DNA from: Thermoplasmatota archaeon
GTDB lineage: Archaea > Thermoplasmatota > Thermoplasmata > UBA10834
Direction of reading: 5' to 3'
Length of the DNA stretch: 64,000 nucleotides
NCBI GenBank assembly: GCA_018818785.1
Contig: JAHIRF010000005.1
Coordinates: 339,513-403,512, forward strand
Shown here piece after piece: positions 1 through 8,791 of the stretch. The notes under the pieces were generated by a model. It worked only from the letters and a program-made list of their open reading frames with translations, made no database searches and had not been told where the DNA came from. The position numbers were made by a program, and so were the translations under genes. The stretch's first letter is position 1; every line of letters begins with the position of its first letter.

Positions 1-333
1 CAGAAGAAGACTATCGTGTACGTTGAAGACGCGATCGTCACCATCAATTTCCCACTAACCATGCAGGATTTCATGAAGCAGAAGGTGCGCACACGGGTCG
101 GTCATCTCGAATTGCGACGATGGTTCGATGCAGACGCCAATCGAAACATCTTCACTGAGATGAAGGAATATACTCGCGCTTTGAGATCGGGCACGATTTC
201 GGATATCGATATCGTCTCAATCCTTGGAGCCACCGTGCTCTCAATTTCTGTATGGATTCTTGTATATCTCAGAATCCACGTTCCGTTTTTATTCGGACAT
301 AAGGTCTGGACTCCCGTGCTGTCTACGAAATAG
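1..333 (+). CDS. C-terminal part of a family 2 (GT-A) membrane glycosyltransferase
   Basis: The frame is open from the first base and ends at TAG 331-333, so the gene starts upstream of the window. About 110 residues remain. The part 'FMKQKVRTRVGHLEL' followed by RRWF resembles the end of the catalytic domain of processive family 2 glycosyltransferases, where a QxxRxxxG-like stretch precedes the membrane segments. One clear transmembrane helix follows (around 'ILGATVLSISVWILVYL') and then a short polar tail. The assignment rests on this weak motif and on the adjacent GT-C-like gene 79 bases downstream on the same strand. The DXD and acceptor motifs lie outside the window, so the sugar cannot be named. 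Confidence 0.5.
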   Translation, partial: QKKTIVYVEDAIVTINFPLTMQDFMKQKVRTRVGHLELRRWFDADANRNIFTEMKEYTRALRSGTISDIDIVSILGATVLSISVWILVYLRIHVPFLFGHKVWTPVLSTK

Positions 334-412
334 TGATTCTGCACGGTGAAGCATCACTGGGCAGGTTCCCAAACTATTAATCTAGGGATATCTTCAGGTC
401 GAATGTCGAATC

Positions 413-2095
413 ATGGGTGTTAAGCACATTATGAGGTTTAGACTCCATTTCAGACGGGAGCATTCGATTCATTTCGGACTGCTCTTAGTCATAGCTCTCT
501 TGGCCTTCTCGACTCGGATACTTCCAATTGCGATTTCTCCGCTTCCCTACAACAATGATGGTCTGACGGAGTGCAGGATTGCTCAAGATATCGCGATTTC
601 TGGAAATCTAGAATATGTCGAAGGCAGCTACTATGCTGATACTCACTCAATCATAACGCCAGCATACGATGTCTTACTCGCGTTCACATCTCTGGTAATC
701 GGTACGGAGACTTACGACATCGCGCAATTATCCGTCGGCATCTTTTCGATGGTCACTATCATATGCATCTATCTTCTGACTCTTGAATTGACAGGGAGTC
801 GAAAATCGGCTTTGATCAGCGCGTTATTCCTGGGTCTATTCGGAACGTTTGTCTATCTCACTGGTTCGACGTGGAAGGAATCCCTGGGAGTCGCATTACT
901 GACCCTCTTCTATTATTCTTATGTCAAGCGAGCGGATAAGAGGATGCTGATTTTGGGCATATTAGTGCTTGGAATCCTTCCCTTTGTTCACCATCTGGTC
1001 ACGATCATGGCCTACCTCTCTTTCGCCTTCTTCACATTATGGTCACTATTTTTCGCCTGGCGCAATAATATCGTTCGAACCCGTCATTGGGTCGATCTGG
1101 CCGTCTTGATGGCGATTTCCGCGATTGCTCTTGGCTATTATAAGTTGAAATCCCATGACAGGATCGTCTATTTTTCGGACCCTATCGGATTGACCACGCT
1201 TCTCATATCATTCGCCGTCCTCTTCGCACTCGCATGCATCATCTTGTCTCAGAAGCGCCATGCTCGGATGACTTTTGCACCGATTCCAGCTATCGCAGTA
1301 TTCGCACTCTTTGTCGTGGATTATGTGCACCCAATCTTTCCCTACACCTCCGGTTCCCCTGTGTATACTCTATTATTGGCAGGAGCTATGTCAATAATGA
1401 TCTCAGTAGCATGGTTCGGATTCGAGAACATCATCGAATCGAAATCAAGGTATCGGGCAATACCGCTGGGTCTTCTGCTCCCGACAATGACCTTTCTCTT
1501 GTTTGCCGTACTCAAAGGTTTCAATACAACAAGTCATTGGATGCTCTATAGATCGTTTGACTTTGCAGATATCGGACTCGCAGTCGGAATCGGACTCGCT
1601 CTCATGCATTTTGCACCACGACCACGCGTTCAGGTCTTACTCACGGTCATCGTATTGGTTCTTCTCGTCATCACGTTCCCATTCGGTTACTTCACGAGCG
1701 AGTTAGTGGGCATTCGTCACGACACTCAGCAGTATGAGACCGATGCATTTGACTGGATTGCGGCGAATACGGATGGATTATATTCTGTGCAGACAGATGA
1801 ACGCCTATCGTATGTCGCAATGGCTTGGAGCAATTTCGAGAAGATCCCATATCTCCCCAGTCGAATCTCGGGGGATGGATTGCTCGGCAAGGGTGCTTAC
1901 TACGTCCTGGAGACCGAATGGACGACCATCGGTGTCAATGATTACCCGCGTGGCCATCCTGTCCTGGATCCGGTCGAAGTAAAGATGATATTGGAGTCTT
2001 CGCAAGTATGTTATCTTGGCGGACCGTTTGATAACCAATTGGCATTCTTCTACACATCGACTGATGGCCAGGATGCAATCTTCGGATACCACTGA
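413..2095 (+). CDS. Polytopic membrane protein, probable GT-C-fold glycosyltransferase
   Basis: 560 residues, about 11-12 predicted membrane helices. The first helix is followed by a large extracytoplasmic loop containing 'PYNNDGLTECRIAQDIA', which has the acidic residue expected just after TM1 in GT-C enzymes (oligosaccharyltransferase and PMT-like families using polyprenyl-phosphate donors). A soluble C-terminal domain of about 130 residues follows the last helix. The first ATG (413) is used here; a second in-frame ATG at 431 also fits and neither has a strong Shine-Dalgarno. It follows a glycosyltransferase remnant and converges, with a 10-base gap, on the lipid-linked GlcNAc-1-P transferase gene, so a role in glycan assembly is likely. 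Base composition is more AT-rich than the following genes. Not recognised as a specific named family. Confidence 0.65.
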   Translation: MGVKHIMRFRLHFRREHSIHFGLLLVIALLAFSTRILPIAISPLPYNNDGLTECRIAQDIAISGNLEYVEGSYYADTHSIITPAYDVLLAFTSLVIGTETYDIAQLSVGIFSMVTIICIYLLTLELTGSRKSALISALFLGLFGTFVYLTGSTWKESLGVALLTLFYYSYVKRADKRMLILGILVLGILPFVHHLVTIMAYLSFAFFTLWSLFFAWRNNIVRTRHWVDLAVLMAISAIALGYYKLKSHDRIVYFSDPIGLTTLLISFAVLFALACIILSQKRHARMTFAPIPAIAVFALFVVDYVHPIFPYTSGSPVYTLLLAGAMSIMISVAWFGFENIIESKSRYRAIPLGLLLPTMTFLLFAVLKGFNTTSHWMLYRSFDFADIGLAVGIGLALMHFAPRPRVQVLLTVIVLVLLVITFPFGYFTSELVGIRHDTQQYETDAFDWIAANTDGLYSVQTDERLSYVAMAWSNFEKIPYLPSRISGDGLLGKGAYYVLETEWTTIGVNDYPRGHPVLDPVEVKMILESSQVCYLGGPFDNQLAFFYTSTDGQDAIFGYH

Positions 2096-2105
2096 CCCTA
2101 TCGAA

Positions 2106-3068
2106 TCAGATGGAGAAATCAACGATTATAACTGTTGCACATGCGAGTGCCTCAATCAGCAGAATCATTCCTACGAGCCCATTCTCAGACACTCTCATGC
2201 TTCGCATGATGATGTGAGTCAGAGACTCAACACGGCCATGATATTCCAGATGTCCATTATTCGCTGTGGAGCAATAGTTCTCCGCTCTGAATTTGCCTCT
2301 CATCTTCAGGAAGAACTCTACGATCATGGGCATGAATATTATGATTGTCTGTATGTATAGGCTGGAAAGCATTCCTGCAACCGCGATTGTTGCTCCCATG
2401 AACAACATGAGGGTGTCTCCTGGGAATATCTTGGCGGGGTATTTGTTGAACCACATGAATGCCACTAGGCACCCAAGGAGTGGGATGAGCAGGTAAACGC
2501 CGTCCAGATCATCGTGTGCGAATGCAAGTATCACGAGGGTTGAAGACATTATTATTCCGAGTCCTGTGCCGAGACCGTTGAATCCTTCGAGCATATTGCC
2601 TGCATTCGCAGCGCAGGTGATCGCGAAGGGCGCGGCGATGATCATCAACGGTCCAAAATCAAAGTCTCCTATGAATGGAAGGTTGATCGTAGGCTCTAAA
2701 GCTGCTCCAAGTGGAAGTGCGAGCAGGAACGGGAAGAACGCCTTCTGTCGTTGCCTTAGTTCAAAGAGGTCGTCCAGCATGCCTATGAACGCGGCTCCGA
2801 GAACGACTGCGAGCGACACGTTCAGAAGCGAGACATTGGTGATGCCATCCACAGCGAGCAGGAGGCTCACACCTGCAAAGAAACCGATGACAACGGCGAT
2901 CCCGCCCATTTCGGCTACCTGCGGGGTGCCCGGTTTGTTGAGGTCTCTGCCGACGATGCCTCTGGCTTTCAACTTCGGCATCATCCAGGGTATGATGAGG
3001 AATGTCATCGCAAAAGCGATTGCGAAGGCTCCTATGTATGCGAACTCGTCAGCCAACTGAGTACCCAC
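2106..3068 (-). CDS. aglH: UDP-GlcNAc:dolichyl-phosphate GlcNAc-1-phosphate transferase (AglH/WecA/MraY family)
   Basis: 320 residues, about 10 membrane helices. The enzyme family transfers a sugar-1-phosphate from a UDP sugar to a polyprenyl phosphate at the cytoplasmic face, the first step in lipid-linked glycan assembly. Family landmarks are visible in order: 'FIGMLDDLFELRQRQK' with the DD Mg-binding pair, 'CAANAGNMLEGFNGLGTGLG' (NxxNxxDG-like, with E in place of D as in archaeal members), 'IFPGDTLMLFMGA' with the catalytic D. Start is GTG 3068 and archaeal homologues begin at the same point, just before the first helix. It fits the glycan genes that fill the right half of the window. AglH is inferred by family; UDP-GlcNAc as substrate is typical but not proved by the sequence. 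Confidence 0.85.
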   Translation of the reverse strand: MGTQLADEFAYIGAFAIAFAMTFLIIPWMMPKLKARGIVGRDLNKPGTPQVAEMGGIAVVIGFFAGVSLLLAVDGITNVSLLNVSLAVVLGAAFIGMLDDLFELRQRQKAFFPFLLALPLGAALEPTINLPFIGDFDFGPLMIIAAPFAITCAANAGNMLEGFNGLGTGLGIIMSSTLVILAFAHDDLDGVYLLIPLLGCLVAFMWFNKYPAKIFPGDTLMLFMGATIAVAGMLSSLYIQTIIIFMPMIVEFFLKMRGKFRAENYCSTANNGHLEYHGRVESLTHIIMRSMRVSENGLVGMILLIEALACATVIIVDFSI

Positions 3069-3154
3069 CTGTCATCTACCGGGTATATTTCATACTTTCC
3101 AGGTAACGATGTCTAAATAAATACATTCATGTCGCGCAGAATAGGTCATGACAA

Positions 3155-3826
3155 TCATCCCTGACTCTCAAGTTCCGCGGAACCTTCCATGAGCCTTATC
3201 CTCTTGGTCGAATGAGATGCCAGACTGGGATCATGTGTAGCTAGCACTATCGTAGTACCGAACTCCTTCCTTGCCAATTGGAACATTTCGATCACATTCT
3301 CCGCGTTCTCGTCATCTAGGTTGCCTGTAGGCTCGTCCGCGAGTATTATTCTAGGGTTGTTCATCATGGCCCTCGCGATAGCCGTCCTCTGCGCCTCCCC
3401 TCCGCTGATTTTGTTCGCCCTCTCGTCGGCGATATCAGCTATGTCAAACTTCTCGAGCAGCTCCCCTACCCTGCCCGCATCCTTCTTCTTGGAGAATCTC
3501 AACGGGAGCTCCAGATTCTCCCTTACCGTGAGATCGAGGAGCAGGTTGTAATCTTGGAACACGAAGCCGATTTTCTCGAGGCGTAGGGTGGCGAGCGCGT
3601 CCTCGGTCAGTCCAATGATGCTCATGCCGTCTATCGCTATGTCACCCGATGAAGGTCTGTCGAGTCCGCCTATGATGTTCAACAGCGTGGTCTTCCCACA
3701 TCCGGACTTTCCGTATACGGCCACGAAGTCCCTATCATCGACTAGAAAGGAGACACTGTTCAGGACCGGCTGTCTTCCGTCGTACGTCTTGACCAGGTCC
3801 TTGATCGCTATCACGGGTGGGGCCAT
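3155..3826 (-). CDS. ABC transporter ATP-binding protein, LolD/MacB type
   Basis: 223 residues, a single ABC domain. Walker A 'GKSGCGKTTLLN' (about residues 38-49), Q-loop 'FVFQDYNLLLDLTVREN', signature 'ISGGEAQR', Walker B 'IILADEPTG' with 'NLDDE', and the H-loop 'ATHDPSLA' are all present, so it should hydrolyse ATP. The sequence is of the MacB/LolD/FtsE subgroup, which works with FtsX-like permeases for lipoprotein or peptide release. No permease gene lies nearby: the neighbours are the GlcNAc-1-P transferase and a divergent TIM-barrel gene. Its partner must therefore be encoded elsewhere. Start ATG 3826. Confidence 0.9.
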   Translation of the reverse strand: MAPPVIAIKDLVKTYDGRQPVLNSVSFLVDDRDFVAVYGKSGCGKTTLLNIIGGLDRPSSGDIAIDGMSIIGLTEDALATLRLEKIGFVFQDYNLLLDLTVRENLELPLRFSKKKDAGRVGELLEKFDIADIADERANKISGGEAQRTAIARAMMNNPRIILADEPTGNLDDENAENVIEMFQLARKEFGTTIVLATHDPSLASHSTKRIRLMEGSAELESQG

Positions 3827-3895
3827 CTACGCTCTTGGCTACCCTCGCCTGAGGTAATAATTGTTTCTGAAATCCCTGCTCCTCGGATTGGTTTA

Positions 3896-3907
3896 CATAT
3901 TTTATAG
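3896..3907 (+). promoter_or_regulatory. Box-A promoter of the TIM-barrel gene
   Basis: AT-rich element 'catattttatag' centred 30 bases before ATG 3933. This spacing predicts a transcript starting at or a few bases before that ATG, so the mRNA would be nearly leaderless. It lies inside the longer open frame that begins at 3861, which argues against that upstream start. Confidence 0.5.
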
Positions 3908-3932
3908 TCCATCGCGCCCTTGGTTGTATTCG

Positions 3933-4724
3933 ATGCTTCGACTAGGCGCGATGGTCGGCTTGGATGATTTTTTCCGTATGAGAGTCCCTGACGCGGATTT
4001 CTCAGAACTGTTGTTGTTCAACGGGGATCTGCATATTATCGACGGACAGGTCGCGGATATGTGTTCCGCCACGCCTCGCATAGAGCTTGTACATGTCCAG
4101 GAATTCATGGAGTTCGAAGGGTCGGAGGTCATGGTCGATCTGTCATCCGAATCGGAGGCGGTAAGGGCGTCTTCCGTGGACATCGTATGCAGGACCAGAG
4201 ACGTCGCTGATTCGCTCGGTTGTAGGATGGTCGTCATACATCCTGGCGGCATCCACAGTTCGCGGGTCGATCGCTCGATTCTGCTGGAGAATCTGAAACG
4301 GTCATTAGCCGACCTCGGTCCTGAGAACCTCTTGCTCGAGAACATGCCCTGGTACTATTGGTACAGAAAGGAAGAACAGATGGTCTCTAACATCTGCGTT
4401 TCGATAGAGGACATGAAGCTCGTTCAGGACCTCGTCGACGGATTCACCCTCGACATGTGCCATGGATATCTCTCGCGTCCGGAAGGCGATGAAGGATACA
4501 ACAGACGATTCATCGAGACGTTTGGGCAGGATGTCTTGCACATACATGCCTCAGACGCGAAGGCGCCTGACCGTGAAGGTCTGCAGATCGGAGAGGGTGA
4601 AGTGGACTTCTCCATTCTGGGCGGATCAGGGGTTCCAGTACTAGTCGAGATATGGAACGGTCACGTGAATGATGGGGAAGGGTTCAGAATAGGAATAGAG
4701 CGCCTGCGTGAGATGTTCAGATGA
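3933..4724 (+). CDS. Xylose isomerase-like TIM-barrel protein (AP endonuclease 2 / sugar isomerase superfamily)
   Basis: 263 residues from ATG 3933; the frame is open from 3861 but a box A at 3896-3907 lies within that extension, so the later start is preferred. Metal-binding elements of the family appear in order: 'RMVVIHPGG' (His on strand 3), 'NLLLENMPW' (Glu), 'GFTLDMCHGYL' (Asp and His), 'VLHIHASDAK' (His, Asp) and 'VPVLVEIW' (Glu at the last strand). This fits a divalent-metal TIM barrel acting on a sugar or on abasic DNA. Length is close to endonuclease IV (about 280), but the pattern does not let me choose between a sugar isomerase/epimerase and a DNA repair enzyme. Divergent from the ABC ATPase gene. 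Confidence 0.7.
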   Translation: MLRLGAMVGLDDFFRMRVPDADFSELLLFNGDLHIIDGQVADMCSATPRIELVHVQEFMEFEGSEVMVDLSSESEAVRASSVDIVCRTRDVADSLGCRMVVIHPGGIHSSRVDRSILLENLKRSLADLGPENLLLENMPWYYWYRKEEQMVSNICVSIEDMKLVQDLVDGFTLDMCHGYLSRPEGDEGYNRRFIETFGQDVLHIHASDAKAPDREGLQIGEGEVDFSILGGSGVPVLVEIWNGHVNDGEGFRIGIERLREMFR

Positions 4725-4848
4725 GCGATAACGGACCGATCGTTATGCTCGCAGTCAGAGTCAGGACGAGGAATATCACCAGCACTGACCGAACATTGTT
4801 CAATCGGATCTTTGTCGCGAGCAATGGTTCCAGATGTTGATATTTCAA
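4717..4848 (-). CDS. Small single-pass membrane protein (43 residues), unrecognised
   Basis: Minus-strand frame starting TTG 4848 and ending TGA 4717-4719. About 20 mostly polar and basic residues (MKYQHLEPLLATKIRLNN) are followed by one strongly hydrophobic helix, 'SVLVIFLVLTLTASITIG', ending at the C-terminus. A Shine-Dalgarno-like GGAGAGG sits 7 bases before the TTG. The end overlaps the 3' end of the TIM-barrel gene by 8 bases in convergent orientation. A hydrophobic helix could occur by chance, but the combination of ribosome site, positive-inside N-terminus and clean helix supports a real small gene. No family recognised. Confidence 0.4.
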   Translation of the reverse strand: MKYQHLEPLLATKIRLNNVRSVLVIFLVLTLTASITIGPLSLI

Positions 4849-5010
4849 TCGAGTCCTCTCCTGTTTGTCGAAATGCTGAGAGAGTTTCAGTGCATCCCAG
4901 TGATGTGATTGTCATCGCTTCGATATCTAGTTTTTCTCCGTCAATCCTGTTTTGGCGCCAATCGAAAAGGACAAATGGTACGTTCGGCAATGCTCACCTG
5001 AGGCCCTGGG

Positions 5011-5256
5011 ATGCAGCTTTCTGAGAAGATAGCCCTTGCGATGTTGATCTGGGTATTCTTCGCCCTCGTGCTCTCGATGGGCGCTGGCCTCGAAGTATTC
5101 CTCACCCTAATATTGATCGGAGTGCTGGTCATCCGCGAGCTCACGGATTCGTTCACTCCTCTTCATCTGAAGGAACGCATCGATTTCTTCATCTACACGT
5201 TCCTGGTCGTCTTCGCGATCATAGTCGTGAGACGGGTCTGGGAGATATTGTCGTGA
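5011..5256 (+). CDS. Small membrane protein (81 residues), hypothetical
   Basis: 81 residues with three hydrophobic segments: residues about 6-24, 27-44 and 58-76, separated by a charged loop 'RELTDSFTPLHLKERIDF'. Start ATG 5011 follows a GAGG about 7 bases upstream. It lies alone between the TIM-barrel region and the convergent proC gene. The even hydrophobic pattern and normal codon use make it a likely real integral membrane protein; I do not recognise the family. Confidence 0.6.
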   Translation: MQLSEKIALAMLIWVFFALVLSMGAGLEVFLTLILIGVLVIRELTDSFTPLHLKERIDFFIYTFLVVFAIIVVRRVWEILS

Positions 5257-5322
5257 TGCAGGAATCCAATCTCGCTCCCGCTGGATCATGAACTATATGA
5301 CACATCGGTGAGACACGTGCGC

Positions 5323-6159
5323 TCACTCGGAGCTCTTATCCTTCCTCTTGATTCCGAGTTCCGCCGACCGCAGCGAAGCGACTTCTACCGCATCGATCAA
5401 CATGGCCTTGAGCCCGTTCCTCTCGAGCGAGTGGAGCGCGCTTATCGCGGTGCCACCGGGTGAGGTCACGAGGTCCTTCAGCTTCGCAGGATGCTCTTTC
5501 GTCTCCTGTATCAGCTTTGAGGATCCGATCAGCGTCTGCACTGCGAGTGTGTTGGCGATGTCCCTGGACAGGCCGACCTTGACTCCCGCGTCGGAGAGGC
5601 CTTCGAGTATCTGGAAGACGTACATAGGTCCGGTGCCGCTCAGGCCAGTGACGGCGTCCATGAGCACCTCTTCGACCTCGACCACTATGCCGACCGATTC
5701 GAATATGTGCGCGGCAGCGGCCATGTCCGTCTCAGTCGCATACTCGCCTGGACAGATTGCAGTAGCCGCTTCTCTGACCACAGCCGCGATGTTCGGCATC
5801 GCCCTGACGACATGAACCTTGCCGCCGGATTTCTTCTCCATCTCGGAGGTCGTGAGTCCGGCCGCTACAGAGATCAGGAGCTTGCTGTCCTTCAGGGCAG
5901 GCTTGATCTCGTCTATCACTTTGAGCAGTATCTGCGGCTTCACGGACAGGACTATTATGTCCGCGAACTGAGCCGCTTCGATATTGGAGTGTGAGACTTT
6001 GACCCCTGGCACCAGGTTCTTGATGTGCTCGAACCTCGACTTCAGAGGCTCGGCTACCATGATATGTTCCGGTGCTGCCCATGAGGTCTGGAGTATGCCC
6101 TTCGCAAGGGCGATACCCATGTTGCCTCCGCCGATGATGGCTATCTTCTTGTTGTTCAT
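5323..6159 (-). CDS. proC: Pyrroline-5-carboxylate reductase
   Basis: 278 residues, the usual length. Catalyses NAD(P)H-dependent reduction of 1-pyrroline-5-carboxylate to proline in the cytoplasm. The N-terminal Rossmann motif 'IAIIGGGNMGIALAKGIL' is present, then 'VLSVKPQ', 'ISVAAGLTT', 'HVVRAMPNIAAVV' (the RxMPN signature) and the ProC C-terminal signature 'GLSGTGPMYVFQILEGLSD' and 'VTSPGGTAISALHSLE'. Start ATG 6159 has AAGGGA 6-11 bases upstream. Single gene with its own promoter at 6197-6208; neighbours are unrelated. Confidence 0.95.
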   Translation of the reverse strand: MNNKKIAIIGGGNMGIALAKGILQTSWAAPEHIMVAEPLKSRFEHIKNLVPGVKVSHSNIEAAQFADIIVLSVKPQILLKVIDEIKPALKDSKLLISVAAGLTTSEMEKKSGGKVHVVRAMPNIAAVVREAATAICPGEYATETDMAAAAHIFESVGIVVEVEEVLMDAVTGLSGTGPMYVFQILEGLSDAGVKVGLSRDIANTLAVQTLIGSSKLIQETKEHPAKLKDLVTSPGGTAISALHSLERNGLKAMLIDAVEVASLRSAELGIKRKDKSSE

Positions 6160-6196
6160 GGTGGTCCCTTGTCTGTTATATTGGCCACAATGAGCC

Positions 6197-6208
6197 GGAT
6201 ATATAATC
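6197..6208 (-). promoter_or_regulatory. Box-A promoter of proC
   Basis: On the minus strand the element reads 'gattatatatcc', centred about 43 bases before the proC ATG. It would give a short leader carrying the AAGGGA ribosome site. Confidence 0.5.
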
Positions 6209-6373
6209 TAAACGGTACAGAATTGGACGTTCTCCCCGCTGCTTGGTCGCCATCACGACGTGGGTCGAATATACAATTGCGTATATGACAAGAATGTATT
6301 ATACTTAAATGTATATTGGAGTAGCGTACATGCATTGGCGGGACTGTAGTGCCAGAGGTCGCGTCCAGGGAGT

Positions 6374-7516
6374 ATGGAAGATATGGCCAACCCGTTCGTC
6401 TACGGCTCGAGCGTCACGGGCGATGATTTCGTCGACAGGGATGAGGAACTCGCGAACATCGAGCGAGAGCTCAGATCCGGCATCAGTGTCATATTGTACT
6501 CGCACAGACGCATGGGCAAAACATCGCTCATGTGCGAGCTAGCGAGAAGGAAGCCGAAGGGACTCGTGTTCGCTTTCATCGATTTGTATGGCGTGACATC
6601 GACCGAGAGACTCCTTGAGCAGATCGTCAGCAAATCTGCCGTGGCATGTCTTGGTGGCGTGGAGAGGTTCGCAATGTCTGCATGGTCCCTCTTCAGGAGT
6701 ACGAGGCTCCGTCTAGCAGTCACGCCTGAGGGGGAGCTGGCAGTCGATTTCGTGAGGGGCGGTCCCACAGTGGCTGAGACTGCGGACGCCCTCGACATGC
6801 CGGAGAGGCTCGCCTCGTCCAAGGGTAAGCGGTTGGTCGTAGTATTCGACGAGTTCCAGGAGGTCTCAGTCCTGGGCGGTGTGTCGCTCCTCAAGACCAT
6901 GAGGTCTCGGTTCCAGCATCACCGGAACGTCTCATACGTCTTTTCCGGGAGCAAGGTGCACCTGCTCCGGCAGATCTTCGAGGAGCACGAGGGTGCCTTC
7001 TACAAGTCAGGGGTGTCAGTGGACCTGGGACCGATCGGCGTGGAACCCTTCTCCGAGTTCATAGTGCGCAAGTTCCGACTCGAGGGCGGGAAGATATCCA
7101 AGGACCTGGCTCGCGCGCTGGTCCAAAGGACAGGCGGGCACCCGTACTACACGCAGCAACTGGCCCACGAGCTATGGAGCATCTCGAACGCTCCCTCGGG
7201 GACGTTAGAACTCGATGAGGCGATGGAACGCGCTATGGAGCACCAGGCTCTCGCCTATCTCTATGTCTGGGAGTCCATGAAGAGCCCGGTCCAGAAGCGC
7301 CTGCTCTTGGCTCTCGCTTCGGAACCGGAACCCACCATGGGTGTGGACTTCATCCTGAGGCACAGACTCCTGTCCCGCTCCCATGTCCAGCGGGCCGAAG
7401 GTCATCTGGTCGAGCGTGGGCTGATCGAGCGCGGGCATGTGGTCGATCCCATGTTCGCAGCTTGGCTGAGGAGGATGTCCGGTCTTACGCTTCCCTCTAC
7501 GCGCAAGAATGGGTGA
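6374..7516 (+). CDS. Archaeal P-loop ATPase (PF01637-type, STAND-like)
   Basis: 380 residues. The N-terminus 'NPFVYGSSVTGDDFVDRDEEL' precedes the Walker A region 'SHRRMGKTSL' and Walker B 'RLVVVFDEFQEVSVLGG', followed by 'YVFSGSKVHLL', the sensor-like segment. The C-terminal third holds a winged-helix region ('PTMGVDFILRHRLLSRSHVQRAEGHLVERGLIER'-like, positions 325-365). This domain order is typical of the archaeal ATPase family, whose function is mostly unknown and which is often linked to toxin-like or transport roles. Single gene; an AT-rich promoter 'acttaaatgtatattgg' lies at 6303-6319. Start at ATG 6374; ATG 6383 is a possible alternative. Confidence 0.8.
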   Translation: MEDMANPFVYGSSVTGDDFVDRDEELANIERELRSGISVILYSHRRMGKTSLMCELARRKPKGLVFAFIDLYGVTSTERLLEQIVSKSAVACLGGVERFAMSAWSLFRSTRLRLAVTPEGELAVDFVRGGPTVAETADALDMPERLASSKGKRLVVVFDEFQEVSVLGGVSLLKTMRSRFQHHRNVSYVFSGSKVHLLRQIFEEHEGAFYKSGVSVDLGPIGVEPFSEFIVRKFRLEGGKISKDLARALVQRTGGHPYYTQQLAHELWSISNAPSGTLELDEAMERAMEHQALAYLYVWESMKSPVQKRLLLALASEPEPTMGVDFILRHRLLSRSHVQRAEGHLVERGLIERGHVVDPMFAAWLRRMSGLTLPSTRKNG

Positions 7517-7610
7517 AGTCGAGAATAGCGACGGGCGCATTTGGTGGTAGTGAGATGCTATCGGTCTCGTCGCGTCCCTCGTGTTCTACTTCATCGAGGC
7601 CCTCGTCCGA

Positions 7611-8564
7611 TCATTCCCTCGGAGACACAATGAGCCATAGGTGCGTCCCTCTGTAGGAGTCCTGCGTGAGCGGCTGCCCCTCGATGAACAGCAGGAACTG
7701 CAGCTTCCATGTGCCTTCCTCGGTGACATTGAAGTCGAAGGTCTGGTTGTAATACTCCAGATGATCGATCGAGAAGTTCTGCGCTATGGCAGAATATGGT
7801 GTCATGGCATTGGTCTGACCCCAATCGATCGAGTAATCGTCCACCGTGAAGTTGTAATCGGTCGCATTCGTCAACACGATCACGATCGTGTAGTTCATCG
7901 GCTCGTGCTCGAATGATTTCACACTCAGCAGCACCCTCGCATCCTCACCTACCGTAAGGTTCCTGGGATAGTCACTGGCCATGCCGTCAGGGCCCAGTAA
8001 CGCCAGCTGTGTGAAGGTCTCCCCTTCCCTTGGCGTGGTGATAGCCCATGCGAGCACCACGACCGATGCGATCAGCATGACCGCGATGCCTATCGTGAGC
8101 ATCTTGTCGACCATCGGCATGCCTTTCCAGTCCATCTCGAAGTCGACGACGATCGCGAACCGCTCGTCCTCTGGTATGCTGACCCTTCGGTACCATCCGA
8201 TCAACGATGCGGCGATTATGAATGCTGAGACGCTCGCTAGTATCGGGTCCAGCCGTATCCCGAATGGTGTGAAATTAAGTGCAAGGCCTATGAGCGGGAC
8301 GATCGCTATGCTGAGCCCGAAGCTGAGGGCCACCCTCTCTATCCCGTCTATCTGCTCGTTCTCTGGAAACAGAGCTGCGGTCGCCGCATACCCTGGCAGG
8401 AACAGAACGAATATGAGTCCGAGTATCTGGCGCGCAAGACTGTCGGGGACGAATAGGACCAGGGCGACGAGCACCAGTGCGAGCACGATGCACGTCAGCA
8501 GGTCGTAGGGTCTTTCCCTGACCTCGAGATGGAACCTGAACGGTTTCGTGTCCTCTTCCGCCAT
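7611..8564 (-). CDS. DUF1616 family membrane protein
   Basis: About 317 residues from ATG 8564; a GTG seven codons upstream (8585) is also possible. After a short cytoplasmic N-terminus there are two paired helices ('LTCIVLALVLVALVLFV', 'IFVLFLPGYAATAALFP'), two more ('LSIAIVPLIGLALNF', 'ASVSAFIIAASLIGW') and a fifth near residue 165, then an extracytoplasmic beta-rich domain of about 130 residues. The FLPGY motif and overall layout match DUF1616. Members are common in archaea near archaeosortase or surface-protein genes. Function unknown. It lies directly divergent from the MoxR-DUF58-archaeosortase cluster. Confidence 0.75.
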   Translation of the reverse strand: MAEEDTKPFRFHLEVRERPYDLLTCIVLALVLVALVLFVPDSLARQILGLIFVLFLPGYAATAALFPENEQIDGIERVALSFGLSIAIVPLIGLALNFTPFGIRLDPILASVSAFIIAASLIGWYRRVSIPEDERFAIVVDFEMDWKGMPMVDKMLTIGIAVMLIASVVVLAWAITTPREGETFTQLALLGPDGMASDYPRNLTVGEDARVLLSVKSFEHEPMNYTIVIVLTNATDYNFTVDDYSIDWGQTNAMTPYSAIAQNFSIDHLEYYNQTFDFNVTEEGTWKLQFLLFIEGQPLTQDSYRGTHLWLIVSPRE

Positions 8565-8730
8565 GCCTCTATCCCCGGATGCCACTAAAGGCCATGGTGT
8601 GAAGTGGATTACGGTATATCAAAGCTGTCAGCATGAGCATGGCTTACGAACATGCCGGCGAGTGCGTTGATATGCAGCCGGCCAGTTCGGCGAATTTACC
8701 GGAATACGGCTCTTTGTCTGCATATGGTAG

Positions 8731-8739
8731 GTTTTATAC
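8731..8739 (+). promoter_or_regulatory. Box-A promoter of the MoxR cluster
   Basis: Element 'gttttatac', about 55 bases before the MoxR ATG. It supports transcription of the gene from the 8792 start rather than from the longer frame that opens at 8633. Confidence 0.45.
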
Positions 8740-8791
8740 AGAACGAATTGAATCAAGGTCGAGACCCTTCCCCCATATTAGGAGGACTCGC

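Noticed and set aside
4661-4990. 109-residue minus-strand frame
   Set aside because: No motif, overlaps the end of the TIM-barrel gene; a shorter frame with a ribosome site and a membrane helix fits the region better.
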